From Halorientalis salina (GTDB lineage: Archaea; Halobacteriota; Halobacteria; Halobacteriales; Haloarculaceae): a stretch of DNA of 64,000 nucleotides. How positions within the stretch are numbered: position 1 is the first letter of the stretch; each line of letters starts with the position of its first letter. Made by a program: the position numbers and the translations under genes. Positions 40,740-49,204 of the stretch are shown here, in pieces. Where the stretch lies: the NCBI RefSeq assembly GCF_005049285.1, contig NZ_SOSC01000002.1:124001-188000 (forward strand), in the 5' to 3' direction. The notes beneath the pieces were generated by a model that worked only from the letters and a program-made list of their open reading frames with translations, did not search any database and had not been told where the DNA came from.

Positions 40740-42113
40740 ATGACTGACCCACGAGAGTCGGGGTTCAAAGAGGTGACGCGGCTGGCCGCGGCCCGCGAGC
40801 GGCTCCGGGACGCTGTATCACCACACGACCGGACCGAGCGCGTCCCGCTGTCGGCGGCCGACGGCCGCGCCATCGCCGAGACCGTGACCGCCCGCAGGCC
40901 CGTCCCGCACTACGACCGCGCAGCGATGGACGGGTTCGCCGTCCGCGCCGAGGACACGTTCGGGGCCGGCGACCGTTCGCCGGCCGTTCTCCGGGAACGC
41001 CAGCGCGACGGAGCGGCCCAACCCGGCGACGCCCCGCCAGAGGTCGCCCCGGGCGAGGCCCTCCGAGTCCATACGGGCAGCGAGATCCCACCCGGGGCTG
41101 ACGCCGTGGTGATGGTCGAACAGACGGAGCGTGTCGCGCGAAGCGCGACAGACAGCGAGAACGGCGATAGCGCGGAACGTAGTTCCGCGGACCATTCGAG
41201 CGGGCAGAGCCCGCGAGAAGAAGCCGTGAGCGGACACGGGGGCGACGTGGAGGTCTTCGACGCCGTCGGCGAGGGCGAGAACGTCGCGCCCGCCGGCGAG
41301 GACGTCGCTGAGGGACAGACCTTGTTCGAACCGGGCCATCAGCTCCGCCCATCTGACCTGGGACTACTCAAATCGGTCGGGATCGACACCGTGACTTGCT
41401 ACGGGCAGCCGACTGTGGGGGTCGTCCCGACCGGTGAGGAACTCGTCCAGCACGACCCAGAGCCCGGCGAGATCATCGAAACGAACGGGCTCACCGTCGC
41501 ACAGTACGTCGAGGACTGGGGCGGGAAGGCGACGTACCGGGACGTCGTCACCGACGACGAGAACGCGCTCCGGGCGGCGATCCAACGGGACCTGACCAAG
41601 GACGTCGTCGTCACCACGGGCGGGTCCTCCGTCGGCGAGCGCGACCTCATTCCGGAAGTCGTCGACGAGTTGGGCGAGGTACTGGTCCACGGCGTCGCGC
41701 TCAAACCCGGCCACCCCGTCGGCTTCGGCGTCGTCGAGGAGACGCCCGTCATCATGCTCCCGGGCTATCCCGTCGCCTGCATCGTCAACGCCGTCCAGTT
41801 CCTCCGTCCGGCGGTGAAGTGGAGCGGACACCTTCCCCTTCGAGCGCATCCGGCCACAGAAGCCGTCCTCGACCGGAAGATTCCCAGCGACCCCGGGACT
41901 CGCACGTTCGCACGGGTCTCACTCGATCCGGACGGGGCGAGCGTCGACGAAACCGACGCCGAGCCCCCTACCGCCACACCGACGCGGGCCAGCGGCGCGG
42001 GCGTCCTCTCGAGCGTCGCGCTGGCCGACGGGTGGGTCGTCGTCCCGGAGGACAGCGAGGGAATACCCGAGGGTGAGCGCGTGACGGTCCAGCACTGGGA
42101 GTGGTCTCAGTGA
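40740..42113 (+). CDS. moeA: molybdopterin molybdotransferase MoeA
   Basis: This 457-residue enzyme inserts molybdate or tungstate into adenylated molybdopterin. Family motifs are PHYDRAAMDGFAVRA near residue 58, GADAVVMVEQ near 120, PTGEELVQ, the MPT-binding TTGGSSVGERDL near 295 and HGVALKPGHPVGFG near 318. Between the first beta barrel and the rest (about residues 130-165) is a low-complexity Ser/Glu-rich insert whose DNA forms three short hairpins. Start at 40740. The next gene overlaps its stop by four bases (GTGA), so the two are coupled. Confidence 0.92.
   Translation: MTDPRESGFKEVTRLAAARERLRDAVSPHDRTERVPLSAADGRAIAETVTARRPVPHYDRAAMDGFAVRAEDTFGAGDRSPAVLRERQRDGAAQPGDAPPEVAPGEALRVHTGSEIPPGADAVVMVEQTERVARSATDSENGDSAERSSADHSSGQSPREEAVSGHGGDVEVFDAVGEGENVAPAGEDVAEGQTLFEPGHQLRPSDLGLLKSVGIDTVTCYGQPTVGVVPTGEELVQHDPEPGEIIETNGLTVAQYVEDWGGKATYRDVVTDDENALRAAIQRDLTKDVVVTTGGSSVGERDLIPEVVDELGEVLVHGVALKPGHPVGFGVVEETPVIMLPGYPVACIVNAVQFLRPAVKWSGHLPLRAHPATEAVLDRKIPSDPGTRTFARVSLDPDGASVDETDAEPPTATPTRASGAGVLSSVALADGWVVVPEDSEGIPEGERVTVQHWEWSQ
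41132..41214. repeat. three short hairpins inside moeA
   Basis: TGTCGCGC/GCGCGACA (41132-41150), CGCGGAAC/GTTCCGCG (41171-41189) and GCGGGC/GCCCGC (41200-41214) each enclose a three-base loop. All three lie in the segment coding the low-complexity insert. They look like small palindromic insertions tolerated in frame. Confidence 0.6.
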
Positions 42114-44044
42114 GTTCTCGGAAGGAGTTCCACGACCTCGCGCCCCCCGAAAAAGCCCACGACGCCATCGCCTCGCTCGACCTGGCGGGCGGGACCGAAC
42201 GCGTCCCGCTCAGGGAGGCCCGCGGTCGCGTCCTCGCGGAGCGGATCGACGCCGATCTCGACGTACCGGGGTTCGACCGCGCGAGCATGGACGGGTACGC
42301 CGTCCGCGCACGGGACACCTTCGGCGCTGACGAGGCAGACCCCGCCCGACTCGACCTCGTCGGGGAGGTCCACGCCGGCGAGGAACCCGACGTGACCGTC
42401 GAGGACGGGGCGGCCGCGGAGATCTCGACGGGCGCAGTCATGCCCGAGGGCGCCGACGCGGTGGTGATGGTCGAGAAGACGGATACCGAGGAGCGCGTCG
42501 AACGGAGTTCGACGGAAAGAGCGAGCGGCAACGCCGCGAGCAGAGAGGTCCTCGTCCGCACGTCGCTCGCGCCGGGGGACCACGTCATGCTCGCCGGTGC
42601 GGACGTGGCCGCCGGCGAGCGCGCGCTCGGTCCCGGCACGCGGCTTACCCCCCGAGAGATCGGCCTGCTGTCGGCCCTGGGCGTCGACGAGGTGCCGGTC
42701 CGCGCCAGCCCCCGGGTCGGCATCATCTCGACCGGCGACGAACTCGTCCGGCCCGGCGACTCGCTGCACTCGGCGGCCGGCCAGATCTACGACGTCAACA
42801 GCTACACCGTCGCGACCGCCGTCGAGGAGGCCGGCGGCGAGGCCGTCCTCTACCCCCACGCAGGGGACGACTACGAGGAGATGGAGCGAATCCTCACCGA
42901 GGCCGCCGAGGAGTGCGACCTCGTGCTCTCGTCGGGATCGACCAGCGCCTCGGCCGTCGACGTCATCTACCAGGTCATCGAGGAACGGGGCGAACTCCTC
43001 CTCCACGGCGTCGCAGTCAAGCCCGGCAAACCGATGCTGGTCGGGCGGGTAGCCGACTCGGCGTACGTCGGCCTCCCGGGCTATCCCGTCTCGGCGCTGA
43101 CCATCTTCCGAACGTTCGTCGCGCCGGCGATTCGGGCGGCGGCGGGCCAGCCCGAACCCCGCACGGCGACCGTCGAGGGCCGGATGGCCGTCGAGGAACG
43201 CTACAGCGAGGGCCGGATGCGATTGATGCCGGTGGGATTGGTGACCGACGGCGAGGGGCGGACGCTCGTCTACCCGGTCGACAAGGGCAGTGGGGCGACG
43301 ACGAGCCTCGTCGAAGCCGACGGCATCGTCGAGGTCGATCCAGACACCGAGTACCTCGGTGAGGGCGAGGCGGTCACCGTCCAGTTGTTCTCGCCGGACG
43401 TGCGCGAACCCTCGACCTTCGGCGTCGGCGAGGACGACCCCGCGCTCTCGCGGTTCCTCGACGACCTGGAGAATCCGAGGTACCTCTCGCTGGGGACGCG
43501 CGAGGGACTGCGCCGCCTCCGCAACGGGGTTCCGGATTTCGCCGTCGCCGCCGGCACCGACGCGCTGGATACCGACTACGCCGAACTCGGCGGGTGGTCC
43601 CGCGAGTGGGGACTGATCGTTCCCGAAGGGAACCCCGAGGACGTCTCGGGCGTGACTGACCTGGTCGACCGTGACCTCCGAGTGGTCAACCGGGGAACGA
43701 ACTCCGGGCTCAGGACGAGTTTCGACGACGCCATCGCGGCGGTAGCCGGCGAGCGCGACGAATCGCGTCGAGACCTGACCGACGCCATCGACGGCTACGA
43801 ACTCACGGTCAAGGCCCACGAGAGTCCGGCCCGGAAGGTAGCCACTGGGACGGCGGACGCCGGACTGGGACTCCGTGCGACCGCCGAAAAGCTCGGACTC
43901 GGGTTCGTCCCGCTGGGCGACCAGCCCGTGCGCGTGCTGGCGAATCCCGACCGGACCGAAAAGCCGGGCGTCGAGGCGTTGGAGTCGGCATTGGCGGACA
44001 TAGACGGCGTCGTCGCCGACCTCCCGGGGTACGCCTCGCAGTGA
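42110..44044 (+). CDS. moeA: MoeA fused to a molybdate-sensing-like substrate-binding domain
   Basis: This 644-residue protein has two parts. Residues 1-410 form a second MoeA (FDRASMDGYAVRARDTFG, GADAVVMVEKTD, STGDELVRPGDSL, LSSGSTSASAVDV, KPGKPMLVG, GLPGYPVSA). Residues 430-644 are a periplasmic-binding-protein-like domain, COG1910 type (SLGTREGLRRL, LRVVNRGTNSGLRT, KVATGTADAGLGLRAT). Such fusions may sense or deliver molybdate or tungstate. At the MPT motif it has SGSTSAS rather than TGGSSVG, so specificity may differ from its neighbour. GTG at 42110 overlaps the upstream stop; a GTG at 42101 is the alternative. Confidence 0.88.
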   Translation: MSSRKEFHDLAPPEKAHDAIASLDLAGGTERVPLREARGRVLAERIDADLDVPGFDRASMDGYAVRARDTFGADEADPARLDLVGEVHAGEEPDVTVEDGAAAEISTGAVMPEGADAVVMVEKTDTEERVERSSTERASGNAASREVLVRTSLAPGDHVMLAGADVAAGERALGPGTRLTPREIGLLSALGVDEVPVRASPRVGIISTGDELVRPGDSLHSAAGQIYDVNSYTVATAVEEAGGEAVLYPHAGDDYEEMERILTEAAEECDLVLSSGSTSASAVDVIYQVIEERGELLLHGVAVKPGKPMLVGRVADSAYVGLPGYPVSALTIFRTFVAPAIRAAAGQPEPRTATVEGRMAVEERYSEGRMRLMPVGLVTDGEGRTLVYPVDKGSGATTSLVEADGIVEVDPDTEYLGEGEAVTVQLFSPDVREPSTFGVGEDDPALSRFLDDLENPRYLSLGTREGLRRLRNGVPDFAVAAGTDALDTDYAELGGWSREWGLIVPEGNPEDVSGVTDLVDRDLRVVNRGTNSGLRTSFDDAIAAVAGERDESRRDLTDAIDGYELTVKAHESPARKVATGTADAGLGLRATAEKLGLGFVPLGDQPVRVLANPDRTEKPGVEALESALADIDGVVADLPGYASQ

Positions 44045-44045
44045 G

Positions 44046-44432
44046 ATGGGTGGGCTCGACGAGTGGTACGGCGTCCAGCAGTTCGCAGTCTTCGCCGTCC
44101 TGGCGCACCTCCCGCTGGTCGTCGAGGTCCCGACTAGTACCGCCATCCTCGCCTCCTGGTACGTGACGATGCTGCTCGTCGGGGTTCTGGCACTAGTGAC
44201 GAACCTCGGTCGTCCGGCCGTCGTGCGCGAGTATGCCGGGTTGCTCGGCAACGTGGAGGTGTTCCTCTGTGGCGTCGGCTGTGGGCTGGTGACAGTCGTG
44301 CTCCTGGGCGACCCCTCACCGACGCCGTCCGGGCGCGGTTTGGCGGTCGTTTCGAGCGGTGTCGCCGTCGTCCTCGCGGCCGCGGGTCTCGGCGGGGGGA
44401 CCACTCTCACCGCGCTGTTCGGCCGCGGCTGA
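44046..44432 (+). CDS. four-span membrane protein, function unknown
   Basis: This 128-residue protein has hydrophobic spans at about residues 12-32, 35-52, 70-88 and 98-122, with no recognisable motif. It starts one base after the moeA-fusion stop, so it is probably in the same transcript. A role in molybdate handling is conceivable only from position. It is convergent with the HAD gene. Confidence 0.6.
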   Translation: MGGLDEWYGVQQFAVFAVLAHLPLVVEVPTSTAILASWYVTMLLVGVLALVTNLGRPAVVREYAGLLGNVEVFLCGVGCGLVTVVLLGDPSPTPSGRGLAVVSSGVAVVLAAAGLGGGTTLTALFGRG

Positions 44433-44436
44433 GCGT

Positions 44437-45162
44437 TCAGTCACTACCGGGCTCGGACAGCCCGTCGGCGAACTCCCCGAACGTCTCGATGCGGTAGTCA
44501 CCCAGCACACACTGGCCGCGCCGGTCGGGACCGTGGCGTTCGACGTGAATGCCATCGAGTCCGGCGTTCCACGCGGCACCGACGTCGTGTGGACCGTCGC
44601 CGGCGAGGACGCCGGAAGAGCGAGGGGCTTCCGAGGCCCCGTTCGCGCCGGTCGGTGGTGCGCCCGCGTGACCGGTATACGCGATGTCGAGGTCTTCCAT
44701 CGCCATCTCGACCGGTTCCGGATCCGGTTTCCAGCCGGTGTCCTCGGTACAGCAGACCACCGTGTCGAACCAGTCGCGGATGTCCAGCCGGTCCAGGACG
44801 GGATCGGTGAGGTACTGCTGGCAGTGGGTCACCAGGCCGACCGGCACGTCCAGATCGGCGACGAAGTCCGCGTCGTCGTAGAGGTAGGTGTGTCTGGCTC
44901 TCGCCTCGGCGTCTTCGACATCGTGGAACACGTCCCAGAACCGATCGACGTCGATCCCCCACTGGCTGAGCTGTTCGTTCCGGGAGCCACCTAGCCCGTG
45001 CCAGATGATCTCGGCCTCCCGGTCGGTGAACTCGCGACCCAGTCGGTCACCGACCTCGTCGAACACCTGCTGGACGTAGGAGGGCTGGATGTCCACCAGC
45101 GTCCCGTCGAGGTCGAGCAGCCAGAAGTCGTACTCGTCAGGGACCATCGGGATTTCTGACAT
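44437..45162 (-). CDS. HAD-superfamily hydrolase
   Basis: This 241-residue phosphatase-like protein has HAD motif I LDLDGTLVD (nucleophile Asp), motif II LVTHCQQ, motif III Lys in TGWKPDPEP and motif IV LAGDGPHDVGAA. A helical cap lies between motifs I and II, as in phosphoglycolate-phosphatase relatives. Between motifs III and IV is an unusual Gly/Ala/Pro/Ser-rich insert of about 20 residues (TGHAGAPPTGANGASEAP) not typical of the family. Substrate unknown. Start at 45162; a second Met six codons in is also possible. Confidence 0.84.
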   Translation of the reverse strand: MSEIPMVPDEYDFWLLDLDGTLVDIQPSYVQQVFDEVGDRLGREFTDREAEIIWHGLGGSRNEQLSQWGIDVDRFWDVFHDVEDAEARARHTYLYDDADFVADLDVPVGLVTHCQQYLTDPVLDRLDIRDWFDTVVCCTEDTGWKPDPEPVEMAMEDLDIAYTGHAGAPPTGANGASEAPRSSGVLAGDGPHDVGAAWNAGLDGIHVERHGPDRRGQCVLGDYRIETFGEFADGLSEPGSD

Positions 45163-45228
45163 ACGGGAGGCTCGAATAAGTGTGTTCCGGCAATTGTATC
45201 CGGAGCGATATGTGTGTCAACAGTTCAC

Positions 45229-45654
45229 TCATCGACCGTCCGACGTGTCGTCGACGACTCTGATGCTCGATCCGAGGTACTTCGAGCGGACCTCGGGGAC
45301 CCCATCGGCGTTGAACAGGTCCAGGTTGGCTCCGATCTCGGCGTCCAGCGCGTCGAGATACGACTGGTCCGTCCGCAACTCCCGGAAATCCACGGACAGC
45401 ACGGTGACGCCCAGCGCGTCCTCGGTCAACTCCCGGAAGTAGTCGGGGTCGTTCAGCTCTCCGTGCCAAAGATTATCACGGAAAAACAGCCAGCCCTCCT
45501 CGCCCGGCGGGTCGGCCTCGCGGAACAGCGTCGTCTCGAACTCGTTCGGTTCGGCGCGCAGACCCCCAACGTCGGGGTCAAGCCGGAACCGACAGCCGAA
45601 GACGTACTCGGCGTCCCCGGGGCCGTCACCGTCGGCGTCGTCCGCGTCGGTCAT
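45229..45654 (-). CDS. LWR-salt family haloarchaeal protein
   Basis: This 141-residue acidic soluble protein carries the family landmark WLFFRDNLWHGELND near residue 57. In the relatives I recall, the same site reads LWRGE; here the Arg is His. No function is known. Its ATG shares one base with the stop of the upstream pterin dehydratase gene (TGATG), so the two are translationally coupled. A GTG one codon upstream is the alternative start. Confidence 0.75.
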   Translation of the reverse strand: MTDADDADGDGPGDAEYVFGCRFRLDPDVGGLRAEPNEFETTLFREADPPGEEGWLFFRDNLWHGELNDPDYFRELTEDALGVTVLSVDFRELRTDQSYLDALDAEIGANLDLFNADGVPEVRSKYLGSSIRVVDDTSDGR

Positions 45655-45932
45655 CACTCGTAGACGTCGTTGAACCGCTCGGCGAGGTCGGTGTCTTTCT
45701 CGGTGATCCCGCCCTCGTCGTGGGTGGTCAGGCGGACCTCGACCTCGCCCCAGGTGATCGTGATCTCGGGGTGGTGCCAGGCGTCCTCGGCGATGCCCCC
45801 GATACCCGACGCGAAGCCGACGCCGGGGAGGTACGAGTCGAACTCGAAGGTGCGGACGATCTCGTCGCCGTCGCGCGCCCAGCCTTCGGGTAGCTGTGCT
45901 TCGATCTCCTCGTCGGAAAGCAAGTCTGCCAT
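45654..45932 (-). CDS. pterin-4a-carbinolamine dehydratase
   Basis: This 92-residue enzyme dehydrates 4a-hydroxytetrahydropterin in pterin cofactor recycling. The family signature EDAWHHPEITITWGEVEV, with the paired catalytic His residues, occurs near residue 50 and is followed by LTTHDEGGITEKD. Length is typical. It is co-transcribed with the LWR-salt gene, though no aromatic amino acid hydroxylase lies nearby. Confidence 0.9.
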   Translation of the reverse strand: MADLLSDEEIEAQLPEGWARDGDEIVRTFEFDSYLPGVGFASGIGGIAEDAWHHPEITITWGEVEVRLTTHDEGGITEKDTDLAERFNDVYE

Positions 45933-46027
45933 GTGAACGAGGTCGACCGGTAGCCGGTTAAATCCACGGCCGGGGCCGACCGGCCCGAAGGGAAAACCGT
46001 TCAGTTCTCGGGCACGAAACCCCGGTG

Positions 46028-47224
46028 ATGGCCGCGACGAACCGTCGTTCCCGTATCGTCCTCGCCGGCGTCGTCTTCGCCGTACTGCTCGCCCAGGTGT
46101 TGCTGTATCCGGGTATCGACACCCTTGTGGACGCGCTCGGGGCCGATACGGCGCTCGACGCGAGCATGTGGTTCCTGACCGCCGAGTTCGCGGCGTTCGT
46201 CGTCTTCGCCGCGGTGTGGGGCGCTGCCAGCGACGCGGCGGGCCGACGCGTCCCCTTCATGGTCGCCGGTGCCGTCGGCGGCGCGATCGGCTACGCCCTG
46301 CTCGCCGGCCTGCACCGACTCCTTCCCCTCCCGTTCGCCGCCGTGCTCGGCCTCCGCGTCTTCCAGGGCGCAGCCACCATCGGCGCGTTCTCGCTGGCGA
46401 TGACGATGCTGATGGACTTAGACGGCGGCCACGGCCGAAACATGGGCGCGGCCGGCATCGCCATCGGTCTCGGCACCGCCACGGGCGCGCCGCTTGGCGG
46501 CCAACTGTACGAGATCGGCCCGTTCGTCCCGGTGATCGCCGCCAGCGGCCTCCTGCTGGCCGCCGGCGTGCTCGCCGCCTTCGCCACCGACCGCGCGACC
46601 GGGAACGACCGCAACACGCTCGGCGCGATCGTGAGCGGCCTGCGCGAGACGCCGACGCTCGTGATCCCGTACGCCTTCGGCCTCATCGACCGGCTCACCG
46701 CCGGCTTCTTCGCGCTGGTCGGCACGCTCTATTTCCGGGAGGTCGTCGGCCTCTCCCCCGGCGAGACAGGACTCATGCTCGCGCTGTTTTTCGCCCCCTT
46801 CGCCCTGTTCCAGTACCCCTTCGGCGTCCTCTCGGACCGCATCGGACGTACGATCCCCGTCGTCCTCGGGTCGCTGTGTTACGGGGTCGCCGTCATCGCC
46901 GTCGGCCTCGCGCCGACGGTGCGACTCACCGGCGTCGCGATGGTCGTCGTCGGCGTCGTTGGGGCGCTGGTCGCCCCCGCGACCATGGCGCTGGTCACTG
47001 ACCTGGCGCCCACCACCGACCGCGGCATCGCCATGGCCGGGTTCAACATCTTCGGCAGTCTGGGCTTTCTCGCCGGCATCCTCGTCGGCGGGACCATCGC
47101 CGACGAGATCAGCTACGTCGCCGCGTTCCTGGTGGTCGGCGGGATGGAGATCGGGATCGCGATCCTGGCGCTGCCGGCGTTTCTACGGCTGGAACTCCCG
47201 AGAGCCGATCTCTCCGCAAAATAG
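46028..47224 (+). CDS. major facilitator superfamily transporter
   Basis: This 398-residue membrane protein has twelve predicted spans. MFS signatures occur as ASDAAGRRVPF in loop 2-3 and LSDRIGRTIP in loop 8-9. Motifs of drug-efflux members such as AAGIAIGLGTATGAPLGG are also present. The transported substrate is unknown. Start at 46028 (ATG), with a GTG one codon upstream. It is convergent with hemA; the stops are two bases apart. Confidence 0.85.
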   Translation: MAATNRRSRIVLAGVVFAVLLAQVLLYPGIDTLVDALGADTALDASMWFLTAEFAAFVVFAAVWGAASDAAGRRVPFMVAGAVGGAIGYALLAGLHRLLPLPFAAVLGLRVFQGAATIGAFSLAMTMLMDLDGGHGRNMGAAGIAIGLGTATGAPLGGQLYEIGPFVPVIAASGLLLAAGVLAAFATDRATGNDRNTLGAIVSGLRETPTLVIPYAFGLIDRLTAGFFALVGTLYFREVVGLSPGETGLMLALFFAPFALFQYPFGVLSDRIGRTIPVVLGSLCYGVAVIAVGLAPTVRLTGVAMVVVGVVGALVAPATMALVTDLAPTTDRGIAMAGFNIFGSLGFLAGILVGGTIADEISYVAAFLVVGGMEIGIAILALPAFLRLELPRADLSAK

Positions 47225-47226
47225 CG

Positions 47227-48558
47227 TCAATCGTCCAGTTGCTCTAACACGGCGGTCGGCATCTGGTCTTTCATCGCGTCGGGGATCTCGTCGGGGTTCA
47301 TGCTGGAGACGAACTCCGGCGTCTCCGCCCCGAAGTCCGGGTCGAACAGCTGGAGGGCGGTGTTGATCGTCGTCCAGTCGTCCTCCTCGGCGGCGTCGCG
47401 CAGGCTCTGGGTGGGTGCGGCGAGCAACTGGCCCACCAGGGCGTCAGCCATCGATTCGATGACCTCCCGTTCCTCGCCGTCGAGGTCGAGTTTCTCGGTT
47501 GCGGTGGCCAGTTCGCGCGTCTTCAACTGCTCTGCGCTCTCGTACATCGCGGCGATGACCTGATCGGCCCGCTTGCGCTTGTACTGGGTCAACAGGTGCT
47601 CGAACTCCTCGTCGACGATGCGTTCGACTGCCTCGGCGGCCTCCTCGCGTCGAGCGCGGGATTCCGCCGTAACCGACTCCAGGTCGTCCATGTCGTGTAC
47701 CTCCACGGACGCCAGTTCGTCCGCGTCCGGCGGCACGTCCCGGGGTTGGGCGAGGTCGATGACGAGCGTGTCGCCGGCGTCTTCGAGCGTCCCCGTCTCG
47801 ACGACGTGGCCCGGGCTTCCCGTCGCGGTGATGACCAGGTCCGCCCGTTCGACGGCGGTCGGGACCGCGTCGAGCGCGAGCGCGCTGGCGTCGACTTCCA
47901 TGCCCTCGACGAGGTGTTCGGCGTGGGGCACCGTTCGGTTCCCCACGAGCACGCGTTCGACCGTCTCGTCCAGCGCTTTCGCGACGAGCGCCCCCATCTC
48001 GCCGGCACCCACCACGAGGGCCGTCGCCTCCGAGAGGTCCCGCTCCGCACGGGCGAGGTTGACGGCAGCGCTTCCCAGCGACACCGTCCCCTCGTTGATA
48101 CCGGTGTCCGTGCGGGCACGCTCCCCGACGTGGATCGCCTTGGTGATGCCGTTCTCCAGGACGGGTCCGATCCCGCCGACGCCACGGGAGTCCTCGTAGG
48201 CGTCTTTGACCTGGCCGAGGATCTGGTCTTCCCCGAGAACGATCGATTCGAGCCCCGCCGCGACACGAAGGAGGTGGCGCAGGCTCTCCTCGTGTTCCAT
48301 CTCGAAACACGCGTCGTCCGAGACGCCGGAGAGGAACTCGTCCAGCACCGCGCGTCCGACCTCCGGGTCGGCGGTCACCACGTACGCCTCGGCTCGGTTA
48401 CACGTTTGCAGGACGTACGCTTCCTTGACGCCGGGCTCGGCGAGCAGCGATTCGACGGCTACCCGCTGGCTCTCGGCGCAGGCCGCTTCGATGTCGTCGA
48501 CGCTCGCACGTTCGTGCGACACGCTGACGCCCGTAATGACGCCAGTTCCGTCTATCAC
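47227..48558 (-). CDS. hemA: glutamyl-tRNA reductase
   Basis: This 443-residue enzyme reduces glutamyl-tRNA to glutamate semialdehyde, the first committed step of tetrapyrrole synthesis. The catalytic Cys lies in LQTCNRAEAYV near residue 51. EDQILGQVKDAYEDS, the NADPH-binding VVGAGEMGALVAKAL and the C-terminal dimerisation helices follow. It overlaps the upstream siroheme gene by four bases. The operon runs ahbAB-like, precorrin-2 dehydrogenase, hemA in the direction of transcription. Confidence 0.95.
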   Translation of the reverse strand: MIDGTGVITGVSVSHERASVDDIEAACAESQRVAVESLLAEPGVKEAYVLQTCNRAEAYVVTADPEVGRAVLDEFLSGVSDDACFEMEHEESLRHLLRVAAGLESIVLGEDQILGQVKDAYEDSRGVGGIGPVLENGITKAIHVGERARTDTGINEGTVSLGSAAVNLARAERDLSEATALVVGAGEMGALVAKALDETVERVLVGNRTVPHAEHLVEGMEVDASALALDAVPTAVERADLVITATGSPGHVVETGTLEDAGDTLVIDLAQPRDVPPDADELASVEVHDMDDLESVTAESRARREEAAEAVERIVDEEFEHLLTQYKRKRADQVIAAMYESAEQLKTRELATATEKLDLDGEEREVIESMADALVGQLLAAPTQSLRDAAEEDDWTTINTALQLFDPDFGAETPEFVSSMNPDEIPDAMKDQMPTAVLEQLDD

Positions 48559-49202
48559 GATATATCACCTGTCACGTCGGAAGTCACGTCCTCGGCTACT
48601 TGCCGTGCCTTTGTCCTGCCACTATCTAAATGCTTCCAAACAGGACCGGCCCTGACGACTGTTCGCATTGCCTCCCGTCTCGCTTCCGGATCGACGCCCC
48701 GTTCCTGTAACTCCTCGCGCAGTTCGCCCGTCAACCGGGCCATCTCGCCCGCTCCGTCGATCTCGGCTTCGATCCGCTCGCGCAGGTACCGGGACAGCGC
48801 CGGGCTCGTTCCGCCGGTCGCGACCGCAGCGACGACCGGGTCGTCCCGAACGGTCGCCGGCACGACCACGCTCCCCGGGTCGCGCTCGCCGTGCCGGTCG
48901 GTCCGGTTGACCAGCGCACCGTGGTCGCGTCCAGCCCGCTCGATGGCCGCGTTCCGCTCGGCGTCGTCGGTCGCTGCGACGACCAGCGCGGGTTCGGTCC
49001 GGTCGATCCACTCGGCGACCGCCTCGTCGTCCGGCGCGGCTTTGACTCGCTCGGCCCCGCCGAAGTCCGTGTCGGCGAACTCGGGACTCACCACGACCAC
49101 GCGCGCCTCGCGTGTGAACCGCCGTGCCTTCCGCGCGCCGACGGTCCCGCCGCCGAAGACCAGCACCGTCGTACCCGTGAAGTCGTGGAGGAGTGGAATC
49201 AT
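48555..49202 (-). CDS. precorrin-2 dehydrogenase / sirohydrochlorin ferrochelatase-like
   Basis: This 215-residue CysG-N/Met8-type protein begins MIPLLHDFTGTTVLVFGGG with an NAD-binding GGGTVGARKARRF. VAATDDAERNAAIE, LVNRTDRHGERDPGSVVVPA and ATGGTSPALSRYLR follow. It oxidises precorrin-2 to sirohydrochlorin and may also insert iron. It makes the siroheme used by the adjacent decarboxylase gene. Its stop overlaps the hemA start by four bases. Confidence 0.92.
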   Translation of the reverse strand: MIPLLHDFTGTTVLVFGGGTVGARKARRFTREARVVVVSPEFADTDFGGAERVKAAPDDEAVAEWIDRTEPALVVAATDDAERNAAIERAGRDHGALVNRTDRHGERDPGSVVVPATVRDDPVVAAVATGGTSPALSRYLRERIEAEIDGAGEMARLTGELREELQERGVDPEARREAMRTVVRAGPVWKHLDSGRTKARQVAEDVTSDVTGDIS

Positions 49203-49204
49203 GG

